In this document: positions 34,650-49,529 of the stretch, one piece after another
Layout of the letters: every line of letters begins with the position of its first letter
Position numbering within the stretch: position 1 is the stretch's first letter
Origin: Physcomitrium patens
Lineage: Eukaryota; Streptophyta; Bryopsida; Funariales; Funariaceae
Assembly: GCF_000002425.4 (NCBI RefSeq)
Contig: NC_037264.1
Span: 10,027,211 to 10,091,210, forward strand
Length of the DNA: 64,000 nt
Reading direction: 5' to 3'
The notes under the pieces: model-generated
Database searches by the model: none
Told to the model about the DNA's origin: nothing
Seen by the model: only the letters and a program-made list of their open reading frames with translations
Translations under genes and position numbers: made by a program

Positions 34650-37120
34650 GGTATTAGTAAAAAAAAATAGAAAACTTTTGATGTTTATAGACTATAAAAA
34701 ATTTAACAAGTAATTCAAAAAGATCAATTTTCTCTCTCATTTATAAATACCATTCTAGAAGAGGTATTAAGTCACAAATTATATATGTTTATGGATAATA
34801 TTTGAATTACAATTAAATTTCTATAGCTCTAGAGCATCACCATAAAACAATCTTTATTATACCTTAAGGCATCTTTATTTATGTTCTCATGCCATTTAGA
34901 CTTTGTAGTATTTTTATAACATTTCAAAAAATAATATCATATATTTTTTTAAGTATATTATATAAATTAATAATAATGTTTATAAATAATTTTAATACAT
35001 AATCTTCCAAGATAATACATGATAATTATATAAGGACTAAAATTTAAAGGTATAAAAAAACTAAGATTGGCTTAAATCTTAATAAGATATTTTTAATAGT
35101 TTAAATAAAAGTCCTAGAATACATAGTATTAAAAAATGGTAGGAAATTAGATCTAGAGAAGATCATGGTGATTGTAGAATTAAAACCTCTTTTCTTGATA
35201 AAGAAGTTACATAGAACCTTAAGCCATATAAGATGGTTTGAAAAGTGATAAATGACTATGCTACCATCTCTACACCTATTATTAGACTTCAACAAAAAGA
35301 TGTGAAGTTTGACGAGAATAAAAAATATCAAAATGAATTTGATATTTTTTAAAAAAAACTTAGCATATACCTTGTTTTGAGACCATCAAATTGGTCATTA
35401 ACTTTCTATGTGCTTTCTGATGCTTCATTTGTAGCAATAAGCAACACCTTATGTCAAGCAAGTAGAGAAAAAAACAAACACTATGTCATAGCATTTGCTA
35501 ATAGATAATTAAATCTTGTGGAGACAAATTATATTACCACAAAATAGGAATGTATTACCATGGTTTTTTTTTTATCAAGAAGTTTAGATACTATTTCCTA
35601 TTAAATCTAGTAGTATTTTTTTATAGACCACATAACAATTTTTAATAGTCTTATTAACAAGTACCTTGTTGATAAGACTAATTTGAGTAATAGACTTATA
35701 AGCTAGGTGCTTCTATTAGAGGAGTTTGATTATACGATAGAATATAAGCTAAGAATAATGCACATGCAAGGAAATCATTTATCTAAGTTATCAAATCAAA
35801 TAGATGAAGCTCAAACAGATGATACATTGATAGATAAGAGTCTTTTTATTATTTCAACCTCTTTTACTTAATATGAATTAATTACCAAATTCTTAACCAT
35901 CTAAATCTTACCTTTTCATATATTTAAGATAGAATGTTAAAAAGATCTAATTAATAGTAGGTATTTTGCTATAATTGGTGGCAAATTATATAGACATAGA
36001 GTAGATGGGATGTTAAGAAGGAATACAATGAGTGAAGAAATTACTACAATTTTATCTTCATATTACAATAATGCATGTGGAGGTCATTTTTTGAAGACAT
36101 TAATTGGACAAAAGATCCTTAGAGCCAATTATTGTTGGCCCATCTTATTTCAAGATACATATAGATATATTAAGATATGCAATGCATGTCAATGATATCT
36201 TAGAAAAGACTTAAGAATGAATTTACTTCTTTATGTGTCATTATTTTTAGTTCCATTTGAAAAATTGAAAATTGATTATAATAAAGAAGTTCATCTTAAT
36301 TCTATTAGTGGGATAAAATACATAGTAGTAGCAAACAAATACTTGACTAAGTGGCCTGAAGCAAAGGCAATTAAAGCTAATGATGCCAAGCAAGCAATCA
36401 AATTCTTTTATAAATTCATTATCACTAGATCTAGATGTCTAAGAATCTTGATTAGTGATAGAAGCAAGTATTTCTTGAATGAAGTGATAGTATACTTAAT
36501 TTCACATTTTAAAAATTGACCATAGAAAGTCAACATCTTATCACTTTTAAACTAACAAGCAAACAAAGAGGGTAAATCAAACCTAAGTGAATATCCTTAG
36601 AAAAATTGTAACAACTTCTAAACAAAATTGAAATACCAAACTTCATATAGCTTTATAGTTTGATAAGACCACATTTAAAGTGACTACCTAAGCCATCATA
36701 TTTTCCTTGATTTATAGCATAGAAACCATTATATCAATAGAATTCAAAATTTATTTTCTTTGAATTATCTTGATAAAAAGATTATTAACTAAAAAATCTT
36801 TGATAGATAAATTGGAATATCTAAAAGGTCAAAATATAGTGATGAGATAAAATATTTAATATAAAAAAGCTAAAAAAATAAAAAAATAAAATTACCTTTG
36901 ATAAATAATATAAGATTAGCACTTTTTAACTTGGTATATTAGTCTTCTTCTAAGCTACTACAAGATAAAAAATTTTGGAGAAGTTTGATGCTCTATTATT
37001 AGATCTTCATCTTGTTAATAAAGTCTTTTCAAAAAAATTACTTTAATTGCATATACTTAATGGAAAAGATTTTTATACTAGAACTTTTGGAAATAGATAT
37101 AAAGAATATAAAAAATAATT
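34650..37120 (+). mobile_element. Decayed Gypsy element, plus orientation, Athila/Tat-like
   Basis: Plus strand. The RT end has TPIIRLQQKDVKFDENKKYQ. RNase H is at about 35.37-35.8 kb (LRPSNWSLTFYVLSDASF, LLLEEFDYTIEYKLR). The integrase finger is at 36010-36195 (SYYNNACGGHFLKTLIGQKI ... CNACQ) and the core at 36217-36519 (GIKYIVVANKYLTKWPEAKA, SDRSKYFLNEV). The C-terminal part is up to about 37.1 kb (SIEFKIYFL-like). The YLTKWPEA text and lack of a chromodomain suggest the non-chromovirus Athila/Tat branch. It is an old fossil with many breaks and no LTRs identified. Confidence 0.8.
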
Positions 37121-38330
37121 TTTATCACAGACAATCCTAAACCTTAAATCAAATCTTAAAGAAATCCTAAATCCTAAATCAAATCCTAAGGCAAATTAGG
37201 ACCCTAAAATTTATTGATTAAACCATTGATCTTGCTTAAAAAAATATACACACCTCTTAATCTCTTAGTTAAAAAATAATACAACAAATTTTAAGATAAT
37301 TGCATTTATCAAATGGAAGAAAAATCCTAAAACCAACTCAAGTATTGGCGAGCTTCCTACTCCAATCTAAATGTTGAACTTCCAATGCCAATATCTCTTT
37401 TTTAAAATATTTAGTTATTTTTAAATTTCATATATATATATAGCAAATCAAGTCTATTACCTTCATACATAAATTTCACTCCTATCAAACTTATAGATTG
37501 CTAAAAATATTAGAAATCCTAACTATCCTTCAAAGTCCAATTTTCAAGACCTTAAACTACTTGAAATTCAATAATCTTCATTTCAACTATTTTATCAAGT
37601 TCAAACTTACAGCATATACTTTAGACAGTTATTCTCATAAGTCTTCAAAATTTGAAATGTACGTCTACTACCAAATTCATGAAATTCTCCAAAACGTAAT
37701 ATCCTTTTTATTTCATAAATTCTAGAATCACCCAAAACAACTATGACTTTGTAAAGCTCTTACAAAATCATCACACATTCAAATCTCTCAAAATTAATGT
37801 CCAAGAAATCTTATTAAGTCTACTTTCAAATTCCACTCTTTGATCTACAAAAGAATCCCAAAGTTGCCATAGGTGCTCAATTTTGTGCCTTAGGATCTTA
37901 TTTTGATCCAGGTTGATAACTGGTCCTCTTCAAATATTAAATTTTTCTCTTTTGAGTTAATTTTTGCTAAAATCAAGTTTTAACTTCTTCTTGCATATGC
38001 TCATATTTTTTATTTTTCCAATCTATTTTATTTTGCCTTATTTATGGCCTTACAAAGTAAGTAGAAGTCTACTTTATAAAATGATAGAATTTTCACCTTA
38101 AATTTTACTTTCTTTTAGACTATTGTCTATTTTTTAAGATTATTTGCTATAATATTTGAAATAAGTTCTTCTATAATATGATAATTTCTTCACCCTTTTC
38201 ACCTATTAATTGTGTTACATTATGATACCACTATTGTAAAATTTGGATAATAGGGATTTCTTCTTGGCTATTTTTTTTTTTATATATATATTTTCCTTTT
38301 GGTCTTGAAGATCCACAATTGGTAGTTATA
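37121..38330. other. AT-rich DNA without a recognised gene
   Basis: Short repeated words (AAATCCTAAATCAAATCC) occur at about 37130-37200. No coding signal can be supported. The T-rich run at 38268-38293 borders the LTR that follows. Confidence 0.35.
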
Positions 38331-38870
38331 TATCAAGGCCATGAATCTTAAGAAAAGAAAATCTCAATATATTCTTGTATCACTTAAAAATGACTAAAAT
38401 ATCTTTCAAAGATAATAATATTTTAAATTAGAATGGCTATTGCCAAAGACAAGAAAGCTAAAAAGTCTTGAAAAAAGACTAGGGACTAAAATAGTATTGA
38501 TAAGAGTGAAGAAGGCTTCATTCTTGCCTTTATATATACTATCTAACAAAGAGCTACATAGCAATGTTCTATAGAACCTTCAACATATGTTGACTTTGTA
38601 AGACACATATCTTAATTTGTAAAGCAAGTCATTTATATGTATGTTATATAATTATCATGTTTCACAAGCCACCAATACATGTAATACATGATTAACTTGT
38701 TGACCAAGTTTCTAACCTATTAATCAACTACATATACATGTAAAGTCAAAACCACATTTATAATGCTTCTAAAAAGCTTTTCTAGAAGATATTATGAAAT
38801 TAATCTATTTTTATTTATTTTTATTTAATCACATAGGTAATTATTGGAATAAATATATATATCCATGACA
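38331..38870 (-). repeat. A-family LTR, isolated, minus orientation
   Basis: About 540 bp, the reverse complement of the element A LTR along its whole length. It includes the TATA box (TATATA near 38540 on the minus strand) and the U3/R hairpin with its CCTT loop. The right end reads ATCCATGACA and the left end TATCAAGG (TG has become TA). No internal chromovirus sequence adjoins it and I see no matching 5-bp flanks, so it is an old solo LTR or a remnant of a rearranged element. Confidence 0.85.
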
Positions 38871-41800
38871 ATGTGTTGTAGTCATGCTACATAGTAGTCT
38901 TTGTTCTTTTCTTATCTAAGATAGAGATGTCACTATAGTTTCTTTAGTTCTATGGAGGCACTAATCATTGTTGGATATATGGTGTTTTGCTCATCTTTTG
39001 TAGTTCGAATTGTCACTGAAGACAATAATGTAGTAAAAGTGGATCAATGTTCTTTTTTTTATTACTTACATTGTTGAATCTTAATAGACAACAATTCTTC
39101 CTTTGTAGGTGGAGCTTAAAGATGTAGTATTGTAAGCTTTGATTTTGACAGAGTATCAGTTTATGTTCTTTTTATCTTGCATTAAGTGTAATTGCAACAA
39201 TGCAATAGGAAGCAATTAGAGAAGTCATCATTAAATTGTGGTCAAAAGGCTATTTTTTTTTTTTCTTATTGAATTATTCATATTTTTTGAATGATGAAGT
39301 GGCTACTACTCTGTTGGATTTCTTTATTTTTGGTTTTTTTTACTGATCTTTTTAACTGGTAGTCAAGAAAAATTATTATTGATGATATAGATTACTATTA
39401 TATTATGGTAGAAGCATAAACATTTTGGTAGCATTATCTTCAAGTATAGAGCTGTAGCATTAAATTGCCTTAATCAACTTCTTATAACCACGTCTATTTT
39501 TTTTTCCAATTCAATGACTACTAATATTACTAATTCTTGTAGTGCTTGGAGATAATTGGGTACATTACGGATTCTTCTTCGAAGTGATTGCTTTATAAGC
39601 ATTATTTTTATGTTCCTCAAATTTGATTTTTTTTATTGTATTATTCTACTATAAAGCTAAGAAGAGTGTAATTCATGATTAGAAGCCAATCCAAAAGATA
39701 TACAACAAAGAAGAAGCAATTATCTTCACATATATTGATTGAATAATGATCCTTACTGCTATTTTTTTTCTAATAGGCGGCACTTGAAAACACATCAGTA
39801 ATCAATTGTTAATTACATCAAGAACAAAGGCCTTAGTAGAGCATATAATATAGTTACACCATAGCACAATTTCTAACATAAGTAGAAGGTTGCACATCTA
39901 GCTAATTATTGATAATTATTAACCTACCTGAAATTTACATGAACAATTAGCAATAGAGATTCAAGTAGGATCTGACTTAAATTTTTGTATTAATATTGTA
40001 ATTTTTTTAACAATAATATATTATCTTTATTGAATCACAGCAAGTTGCACAATTATAGCTTGCTCTTGGTGCAAGCTTTTTAATCTACAAAAATCATGAA
40101 ATTGGATTTTATAGTCATTCTTTTGTGACTTAATTATTATATAGGGATAGACTTTCACTTGATCATTAGAAGTGGTTGAATTATATAAGTTACAAAATTG
40201 ACTTAGTGGTATGTTTTAGTACAAAAAAATACACTTGTGGTATTTAACGTCACTAGTCTAAAAAACTAATGTAAGAAATTTTAAAAAAATAATAATAAAA
40301 TATAAGATGTTAATGCAAGAAGAAATCTTTAATAGGATTTTTTTAAAGAAGAGTATTAAAATAAATAATTATTTCTTAATTTAGCTAATATAAATTTATA
40401 ATATTTTTTATAATAGATTTTTTTATCAAAAATTCATTGAATTAAGAGCTAAATCTAAACTTGATTTGGTTAATTCAAAAAGATTTAAAAAATAGAAGAA
40501 ATAATTATAAATAAATAAATAAAATCGAAGAAGGATCAAAAAATTAAAAAATTAAAAAATTAAAAAAGAAAAAAGTAAAGAAAAAGAAAAAATTAAAAAA
40601 TACAAAAGATAAATTAAAAAATAAAAAAATAAAAAATAAAAAAAAAATGATAAGAAAGATAAGAGGCTGCCTTTAATCTATAAAAATCTTTCTACTTATA
40701 AGATTTGGGCCACCTTAGATCCCACTTCTTCTTGTGTGTTTTTTATTTTTTATTTTTTATTTTTTTCTTATGGGATTTTTGAGCTTCAATCCTTATAGAG
40801 CTCTCTTACTTTTGTTTTTTTTGACACTGCACTTCTCAACTTTGGAAATTCAAGCTTTTTTCTATATATTCATATTTTTCAATAAAATATTATGGTGCAA
40901 CACTCTCTTGTGGGAAGTAGGTTCATTGCTACAATATGCAAATATTGGTATTACCATTGTTGATTTTGTCAATGATGTTTTGGTTTTTCTTGAGCACTGA
41001 TGCTGCTTATTTGAGCGATGGTATTGATTTTATCAATGATGTTTTGTTTTCTCTTGATTGTATGTTATTATTGGTAGCAACATTATAGTATAGAAGGTTT
41101 CTTGTTGATTGTTGCAATCTTGCAGTGCTAGTTACTTCAATAAGTTTTTTTTGGTATTTAGTTTTTTTCTTTCAAAGTGGCAAAGTATAGTGACTATCAA
41201 TAAATTGGTCCTACTATTCGTTTTGTGCCACTATTGTTGCAAGTCCTATGCAATAATAAATTCTAGTTTTTGCAATATCCATAGGAAAGGTTAAGCATCA
41301 TATAATCAAGGGCTTAATGAGTTGAGTTGTTCTAAATTGATAAAATTATAAGTTTGCATCAAGATGTTATATATAAAGGATTCATCTAACATATAGCAAA
41401 AAGTTTTGAAAATGCTTTGTAAAAGACATCATTATTTGTTCTTGATTTTGGTCATATATAAAAAGACCCATTGTGAAGGTAAATTTCATCCTTTAATTTA
41501 AATTACAAGATGGCTTTAATTAAAAATTACTTGAAATTGGTGGTATAAAGTGAGATAAGAAAATAATAAGAATAAAAGAAGTAAAAATACAAAATAAGTA
41601 AAAAAAAAAATGTATGCAAGCAAATACACACTTCAACACTTAGTCTTAATCTAATGATTGGATTTTTATTAAGTAAAAATTAAAATTAAAATTTATATTT
41701 TTTAGATAGTTAATTTTATTATATTTTCAATGATATAAAAATATTTAAATTCAAGTTATTATGAATAAGTTATGAAGGTTTAAAGATAGTAAGTAAATAA

Positions 41801-43050
41801 TTAAAAAAATTAAGTAAAAATATTTTATTTCAAGGATAATTTGCTTATAGATCAAGGATTTGAGCCTCATCAAGGCTCACATGTAGTATACATAGGTACC
41901 TAAGCGATGCCACAAGGCCTTGGTTTTATCCTTATAACTACATTTAAGGTGCTATAATCCATATGGAACTTATGCATCTCCCTTCCTATATAGACTATAC
42001 TAGTTGTTGGTCCTCCTATTTTCTACTTGTAGAATCAATATTTTGTATTTTTGACTTCACCATGGTGTTCACAAATATCAAATTAGCATAGTAATGTGGT
42101 GTGGCCTTCAAATCTTCATCCATTTCTTCACAATGGCTTTGAAAGTGATAAAATTCATTTTTATCAAAGTATTAAAAATTATTCTAAAAATTCCTAAAAA
42201 AATTTAAATAAATTTTAAATAAATTTTAAAAATTCTTATAATATTTTTATTCTTTTAACTTCAATTTAATACTAAATTTTCCTTATTTAATGATTTTTTA
42301 TAATAATAAAACTAATATAAATCAACTATAAATCTTATCTTTGATATCAATAAGTAAAAAGACATGAGGTTCTTGTCATGCTTCTTGTAACTATTAACTA
42401 TTATTTACAGTTTTTTATAAGTAATACATATAAATAGAAGAAAAATATAAATATTAATCTAAATAATTAATCTTTTATACTCAATTATAAGTAAAAATAT
42501 TAAACAAACTCAAATAATTGCTTGTAAGACTTACTAAGATAAGACTCCATTTCTACAAATAATATCATAATATTTTAATTATCTAAAGATTTTTATGCTA
42601 CTCACTATATATTGTGATTTTAAGTATAATAATTTTCTTTTTTAATAATATCTAAATAAATCATTTTAATAATATCTAAATAAATCATTTTAATAATTCA
42701 CATCTATTTGGCTTTTAGTTATTCTACTAATTTCTTTATGAGGTTAGAATTCTAACCTCCTTGTGAATTAAACAAAATTAGTTGTTCTATTAGTATTGCA
42801 TTTTTTTTAGTTCTTTTTGGTATATTGTGTAGTCATCAAGGTGGCACTTTGCTACAGTGTTATGATATTGGTAGCAACTTACAATTGCAATTGGTCTTTG
42901 TATGTTTCGATGTCCTTTAATTTTATATTATTATTTTTAAGTGGTTATAAATAAACATGAGAGGAAGAATCTATTTTTTCCTTCTTGCTACTATTTTGGT
43001 CATAGAGATTGATTGTTGTTAGTAAAGGATATCAATTATTGAAGAATCAT
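38871..43050. other. AT-rich DNA without a recognised gene
   Basis: Over 4 kb of AT-rich sequence. An A-rich tract (about 40495-40650) is followed by a T-rich tract (about 40737-40768), so the two could fold on each other. The 41-kb frames are T-rich and encode only F/L/I/S-rich peptides, which is what composition predicts. The 41850-42140 stretch is less AT-rich and may be a transposon remnant, but I cannot name it. Confidence 0.35.
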
Positions 43051-45400
43051 TAGCTAAGCTGAAAATCAAAGGGGATAATTTCTTAACATTAATGGAAGAA
43101 AATATATTTGAAGAAATGCTGATCAAACATAGTAAGACATTTTTTTTAACTCCTAATGACATTGGATGTGTGGATCTTAGTATTGTAGTACCTATGTTAA
43201 TTTTTACAATGCCACATGTTCTTTGGATTTTAAAGTCTACACTTGTGCCTAGAACTTTGCTTCCAAAATTAATAAAATTATTAAAAGAAAAGATGAAGAT
43301 GGATATTTTGAAACCTTCAATTACTTCTTATTCTAATAGATATTTCATAGTGTTTAAGAAATCAAGGGCATAAAGGTTCATTCAGGATATTCAATCTACA
43401 AAAAAAGTGACTATTTGAAACATAGAATTTGGTCTTGTAGTAGTTGAAGTAGTTGAGCAATTTGTAGGTCATGCCATTTATTCTATTGGAGACTTGTATT
43501 TCAGATATGACCAATTTCAATTAGCTGAAGAAAGTAGAGATTTTATTACTATGAAGACTCTTTTGGATTTAATGAAGATGTATACCTTACTTCAAGGTGC
43601 AATCAACTGAGTGACTCATATGCAAAATACTATGAATCAAATATTGAAAGAATTTTTTTTTAAATAAAATATTCTATTTTTAAATAATATACTTATAAAA
43701 GAAAATAAAAAAATAAAAAATAAAAAAAATGAGACCATAGAAGTTGAAAGTTGCAAAAAATTTGTTAAGAGGCATATTGAAGTTGTATCTAGGATATTAG
43801 AAAGATTGTTAATCTCACATTATCTTCAAAGAAATCAAGCTTTGGAGTTGATGAGATTTTAATAGTGGGATATATATATGGAAAATATGATAGGAAACTA
43901 AACTCTAATAAAGTTGATGCTATATTTAAAATAACATCTTATAAAAGTATTACAAAAATCAGAAGGTTTTTAGATGCATGTGTATTCTATCACATTTGAG
44001 TGCCTCACTTTGCCCATATCTTAGAGCTACTATATACGTTATTAAAGAAGGATAAGAAATTTATTTGAAAAGAAGAATAAAAAATAGCTATGAAAAATCT
44101 AAAATTGATGTTAAATTTACTACCTATGTTTAGACAAATAGATTATCAATATAAAAGACCAGTGGTTGTAATAGTGGATACAAGTTCTATAGCAACTAGA
44201 TGGATTATTGGACAAGATGATGTGGAAGGAAAATGATTTGCTATAAGATTTGGAGCCAAGGTTTTTAAAGAGAGGAGAAAGACTTATCCACAAATTAAAA
44301 GAGACATTTGAAGAACATTCACCATTTTAAAGGGTGAGAAGAATTATTTAATTAAAATAAGTATGGTTTTAGAAATAAATTTTTTGCCATTACTTAGAAT
44401 GAAAATTAATTGTACTATTATAGACATTGCTATACTAAGATGGAGAACCTACATAAAAATATTAAACCCTATTTTAATAGATGTTATTCATAAAGAAAAC
44501 TTTGTAGTAGATATGTTATTTGGAATTGGATATGTTTTTAAAGAGGAGATAATCATACATAAAAGAAGTAAAGATCAAGAAGAAAAGAGCTATAGAAATT
44601 CATTTGCTACTAATGGAATGGATTTTGATAAGAGATTCAAAATTTCTATAAAGGTTTGTATGAAGGCAAATTAAAAGATATTGGAATTTATTTGAGCACA
44701 ATAAAAAAAACAAGAAGGGTAGGTGGATAAAACCTTCAAAGATATTAGATACCAATCTTATGATTATTTGCTTAAAAATGGATTTCTATGGAAGAGGCCA
44801 AAAAGAGATGAAAAAATTCCATTAAAGACTTTGAAACTAAATTTAAAGTTAAAAAAAATGTCATGATACATTTTAGGTAGGACATAGAGGAATTTGAGCC
44901 ACATATATAAAGATCAAGAAAAGATATTAATAGAAGGACTTATACAAGGATGTAGAAGATTTTGTGAGCTCATGCATAGAATATCAATTACAATCTGAGA
45001 TTAGGTATAGAGATGGATTACATCCAACTTATCCACTTGTTATACATTTTTAATAAGTAATTGATTTAGTAGCTATGCTATCAGGACTTTGGAGTATAAA
45101 ATACTTAATTTTGACAAGAAAAGAGCTATCAAATTATGTTGAAAGGAGGGCTTTGAGAACCAAGACTATAAAAGTAGTATGCAGATTTATATTAAAAGAT
45201 ATCTTTAGTAAAATATAGTAGCATTGGAAGGATGAGATTCAAGCCACTAAAATGGCCATCTAGGACAAAGTATGAAGGCATTTGGAGATTGACAACTAGG
45301 ATTGAAGAACTTGCTTTAAGCTACTTTCAAAAGCATAAAGTTTGTTTTCATAGAATTTGGAATGGTTTTGTAATTATTATTCAAAGTTAGGATTTGTATC
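43050..45400 (+). mobile_element. Decayed Gypsy element, third lineage
   Basis: Plus strand. The RT start is at 43092-43373 (PRTLLPKLIKLLKEKMKMDI, then LKPSITSYSNRYFIV) and continues with AIYSIGDLYFRYDQFQLAEE and THMQNTMNQILKEF. RNase H is at about 44.1-44.55 (KERRKTYPQIKRDI, LRWRTYIKILNPI). An integrase trace follows at about 45.0-45.35 (SSIGRMRF-like). The wording differs from both chromoviruses and the 34.7-kb element, so it is a separate Gypsy family. It is old, with many breaks, and no LTRs are seen. Confidence 0.78.
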
Positions 45401-47980
45401 AGTAATTTTGGATTTATATAATACAATTAAGGCTAGTATTCTTGGCTAATTTGTATAATTGGTATTACATCTATAATTCAAAATTTGATAATGCTTAATT
45501 GATTAGATGTGCTAAGTATGTATAAAATTTTATATTAATTTAATAATAAAATTGAAAGATATCTAGTTTTTGATATAAGAGGGTATCAAAATTTAGCAAT
45601 TTGAGATTAGATAGGATTTCTATGATATCTAAAGATCTACTTATTCAAATAAGGTGATATTTGGCATGATATCAGAGGACTTAAAGATCAAGCTACATAC
45701 CAATTTTGAGCTTAAGGTAATAGTTGGAGAAGGAGAAATTGCTATTGGAATATCTATATTAACTTTTAAGTTGGCGACCAAGTAACATCAATGCAATTAT
45801 TTGGACATTTTCTCACAATTTATAAATTGCATTAGACTAAATTTTTTAAAACATTTAGAAGATTTATAGTGGCATTTGTATGAAATTTTTTGCATGAATT
45901 AGACAACCAAATTAGGAATTACAACTTGCTAAAGTTCATTGATTAGGATTAGGATTTATAAAGAAAATCAGAATTACTTAATTATGAAAGTAATAAACTT
46001 ATTGGAATTTGTATATAGTTGAAGCTATTTAAAAGAATATTTTTAAGTATTTTGGAATAGCTTTAAATATTTTTGAATTAAAATTCAAATTTAATTCTAT
46101 TTGTATGGATAAAACCTATTAGGATTTCTTGAATACTTGTAAAATCCAATTTCACCTTCTACAATCACAAACCGGATGCATTTTCAAATAAGACAATACA
46201 TAATTTAATAATGTAGAAGTAACTATCTATTAATTAGAAGACTAATCAACTATTTATCTACTGCCACTACAAAATTATAAGACAAAAGAAATTAAAAGGA
46301 ATCCAAAGGCCTCCTTGCTTCTTAAATGTTTTATAGCAAAAAAATCAATTAGAATCTTTAGAACTTGAAATAATGGACTTCCTTCTTAAACAATTGGCAC
46401 GTTAGTCAATGACAAGACAATACAAGAATAGAATTGAATTGTCAGTAGAAAAAACTTTTTCAACTACAACTTTCTTAATAGTTAATAGAACTTGATGATC
46501 TTTACATGAAAGGATGTTTTGAAGAATTGAATTATTCTCCTTATTCAATGTGTAGTATTACTTTTATAAAGTACACCACCATGAGAGAGAGTCACAATGT
46601 TAAAATAAAAGAAAACAAGTAGTAGTAATATTGCATTGCCACAACATTCTAGCCGTCAACATCCGCATTGCAAGAAGTCAACTAGCTACCAAAAAGAATT
46701 ATCAATAGTTCAAATTCAATCACAAAGATTTCACACTACTATTCGACTTGTCTAGATTGCTACAATAATTCTGAGCCACATGATATTAACTTCTATTGTA
46801 ACAAAGCAAGTACTACCTTTTACTTTTATTATGAAATTATAGAGATTGTTTACATCCTTCAGTAGATACAAAGCCAAAACTAATTTTTAACTAATCAATG
46901 AAGCCTATTATAATGCCAAGCTCTAAGTTAGATGGGTAGCAATGGAAAACTAGAGAAGTAGGTGCATTACTCTACAAGATCCCATTCATAAATAAAAAAA
47001 GATAAAAAATAAATAAATAAATAAATAAATAAAAATATTGAATTCTTATATCCTAATCTCTAGATTTGTAACTTTTATCAATTCAAGAAGGAATTAAGTG
47101 ATATTTTCCACCAATGCTCAATGCCATTAGTGAAGTACTAATTAAAACCTTTGTCTTCGGAGAGCATTACAATGAATATGCCCATATCCACTGTCCATTG
47201 CAGTAGTAGAAGGCAATGTTGCACTATAGCACCGTCTCTACTAAGTTCTAAACTCCTCCATAGTACACTAAGAGATAAATGAGCAATGTTGCAAAGATTG
47301 AAGCTTATGTAGAAAAAAAAAATAATAAAAATAATAAAAATGAAGAAAAGAGGTTTGAGACAACTCAAACTCTTATTGATAGAAAGGTCTCCTATTGGCT
47401 CATTTAACAAGGATTATTTTCCATTTCTAGTAGTAATATATCCAATCAACATTCATGGTTGATACTTGCGTGGTCCAACTATAGAACTATAGCTATATTC
47501 CTATTGGTTCCATATTCATATTATACATGGTAATGTATTTATATTGTATTGATATTAAATCAATATTCTATCTAATACATATTTATTATATTTATATTTC
47601 TACTCATATACCATAGCTCTATTCTCTTTAAATTATATTAAAACAAGATATATATTATATTCCTACTCATATAACTATAATATTTATATCATACTTTATA
47701 TAATTCAAGATATATCTATATCATTTACAAATCTTATACTATTAAAATCTTAAATATGCTAGATTCTTATAAGAGGCTTTGGCAATGCCAAAAAGATAAC
47801 TATTTAATGTCTTTAAAGATACTTGCTACTTAAAAATTTATACTAAATTTTTTATACTTACTATAATTAATCTATTGACTCTATTTTTCTTTTGTTTAGT
47901 ATTTTCTATACTCATCTTTAATCAACACTTGTCATTTCACATTCTTATTATATACTTTTATCCTAAAACAATTTGTAAGT
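45401..47980. other. AT-rich DNA without a recognised gene
   Basis: No supported gene. An (AAAT)n microsatellite lies at about 47003-47033. The stretch near 47450-47760 is rich in ATAT and TATTC words and may be the upstream end of the Copia fossil that follows. Confidence 0.35.
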
Positions 47981-49494
47981 CATTTTGATAACTTACAAGT
48001 ATCAAAATATGATAGTTTTTGAAAGGACAAGATGCATATTAGTTGCATCAAATCTTTGAAGAAACTTATGGTATAAGACAATTAATACAATGAATTTATG
48101 TGTAGTCAGAAGCTTCACCACTACAAATTATAGCATCATTTTATATAAAAGGTACTATAATTATAAATCTAATATAAGCTTCTTAAAAATATTTGGATGC
48201 ATAGCCTTTACTTATATACCAAAGGTTCAAAGAAAAAAATTGGTATTAAAAACTAAGAAGTACATACTTCTAGACTTTGGCAAAAAATAAAAACTTACAA
48301 GTTATTTGATCCACCAATTCAAAAGATACTAATTTTTAGAGATGTGATATGAAATGAGACTAAATTTGGCTTTTAACATCTCACAACTACAACCAATATA
48401 GAATAAGATGATATTAATTTTTAAAATATAGAAAATAATAAAATTAATAAAATCGATTTTAATGACCAATAGATCACATTATTGAATACATCAAGAATTG
48501 AGTCAAGTTAAGAACTGGATATTACAATCAAATTTAATACTAAGATTAAAACTAAGATAAAATCTAGTAACACTATGAAAATAGTCAGTAGTCTTATATT
48601 ATATATAACAAGTTCTTTATAAAAAAATAGAATTAAATCACAATATTACAATCATGCTATTAGAAAGAAAAGATGGAAGAAAGCCATATATTAAGAAATA
48701 AATTCAATTACAAAAAATAATACTTAAAAAATCATAGATTTAACAAAAAAAAACAAATGATCATTTTAAAATGGATTTTTAAGATAACAAAGAAAAAAAA
48801 ATAATAATAAATAAACTAAAGAAAAGATTAATTGCTTGAAGGTTTAAATAAAGATAAAGAATTTATTATTTTGATACATATGCCTTAGTTGTCGAATAGA
48901 ACAATATTAGATCCATATTATTACTTATAGTTCAAAAGAGCTAAAGATTACAATGATTAGATATAAAAATTATCCTTTTAAATGTCACATTAAATGAAGA
49001 AGTTTACATGAAAATACCATTGGATTTTCAAACTTTACTATAAGAAGAAAAAGTGCGTAAGTATATTTGAGCTCTATATAGACTTAAACAAGTACCATGG
49101 ATATGGTATTAATAAATAGATACCTAGTTCATAAAAAAAAGACATACCAAGAGTTCAGCCAACTACAACTTGTATTATTCAATCAATAGCAATCAATATA
49201 TAATTGTACTTCTTTATATAGATGATCTTATCTTTATAGAAAAAAAACTCATCAAAAATTTAAAAATTAATATCATAGTTGCTAAAATCTTTTGAAATGA
49301 TTGAATTAGGAGAAGTTATTATCTATTTTAGAGCAAAAATTCAAAGAAATCCTTTTGATATATGATTGTATTAAAAAAAATTATATCAATAAGATATTGC
49401 ATAAATTCAACATATCACATTGTAATCTAGCTCAAATTCTTATAAGCTCCAATATTTGCCTTTAAGATGACATAAAATAAATTTTAGATGATAA

Positions 49495-49496
<2 letters not shown>

Positions 49497-49526
<30 letters not shown>
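49497..49526. repeat. (AT)n microsatellite
   Basis: About 15 AT units directly abut the solo LTR. Similar pure AT runs occur at about 51680-51724, 52560-52584, 58139-58162 and, mixed with TACA/TATG, 60390-60440. Confidence 0.9.
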
Positions 49527-49529
49527 CAA

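Noticed and set aside
40681-41300. Two plus-strand frames of 60-90 codons
   Set aside because: The F/L/I/S-rich peptides are what T-rich DNA yields by chance; they show no conserved motif.
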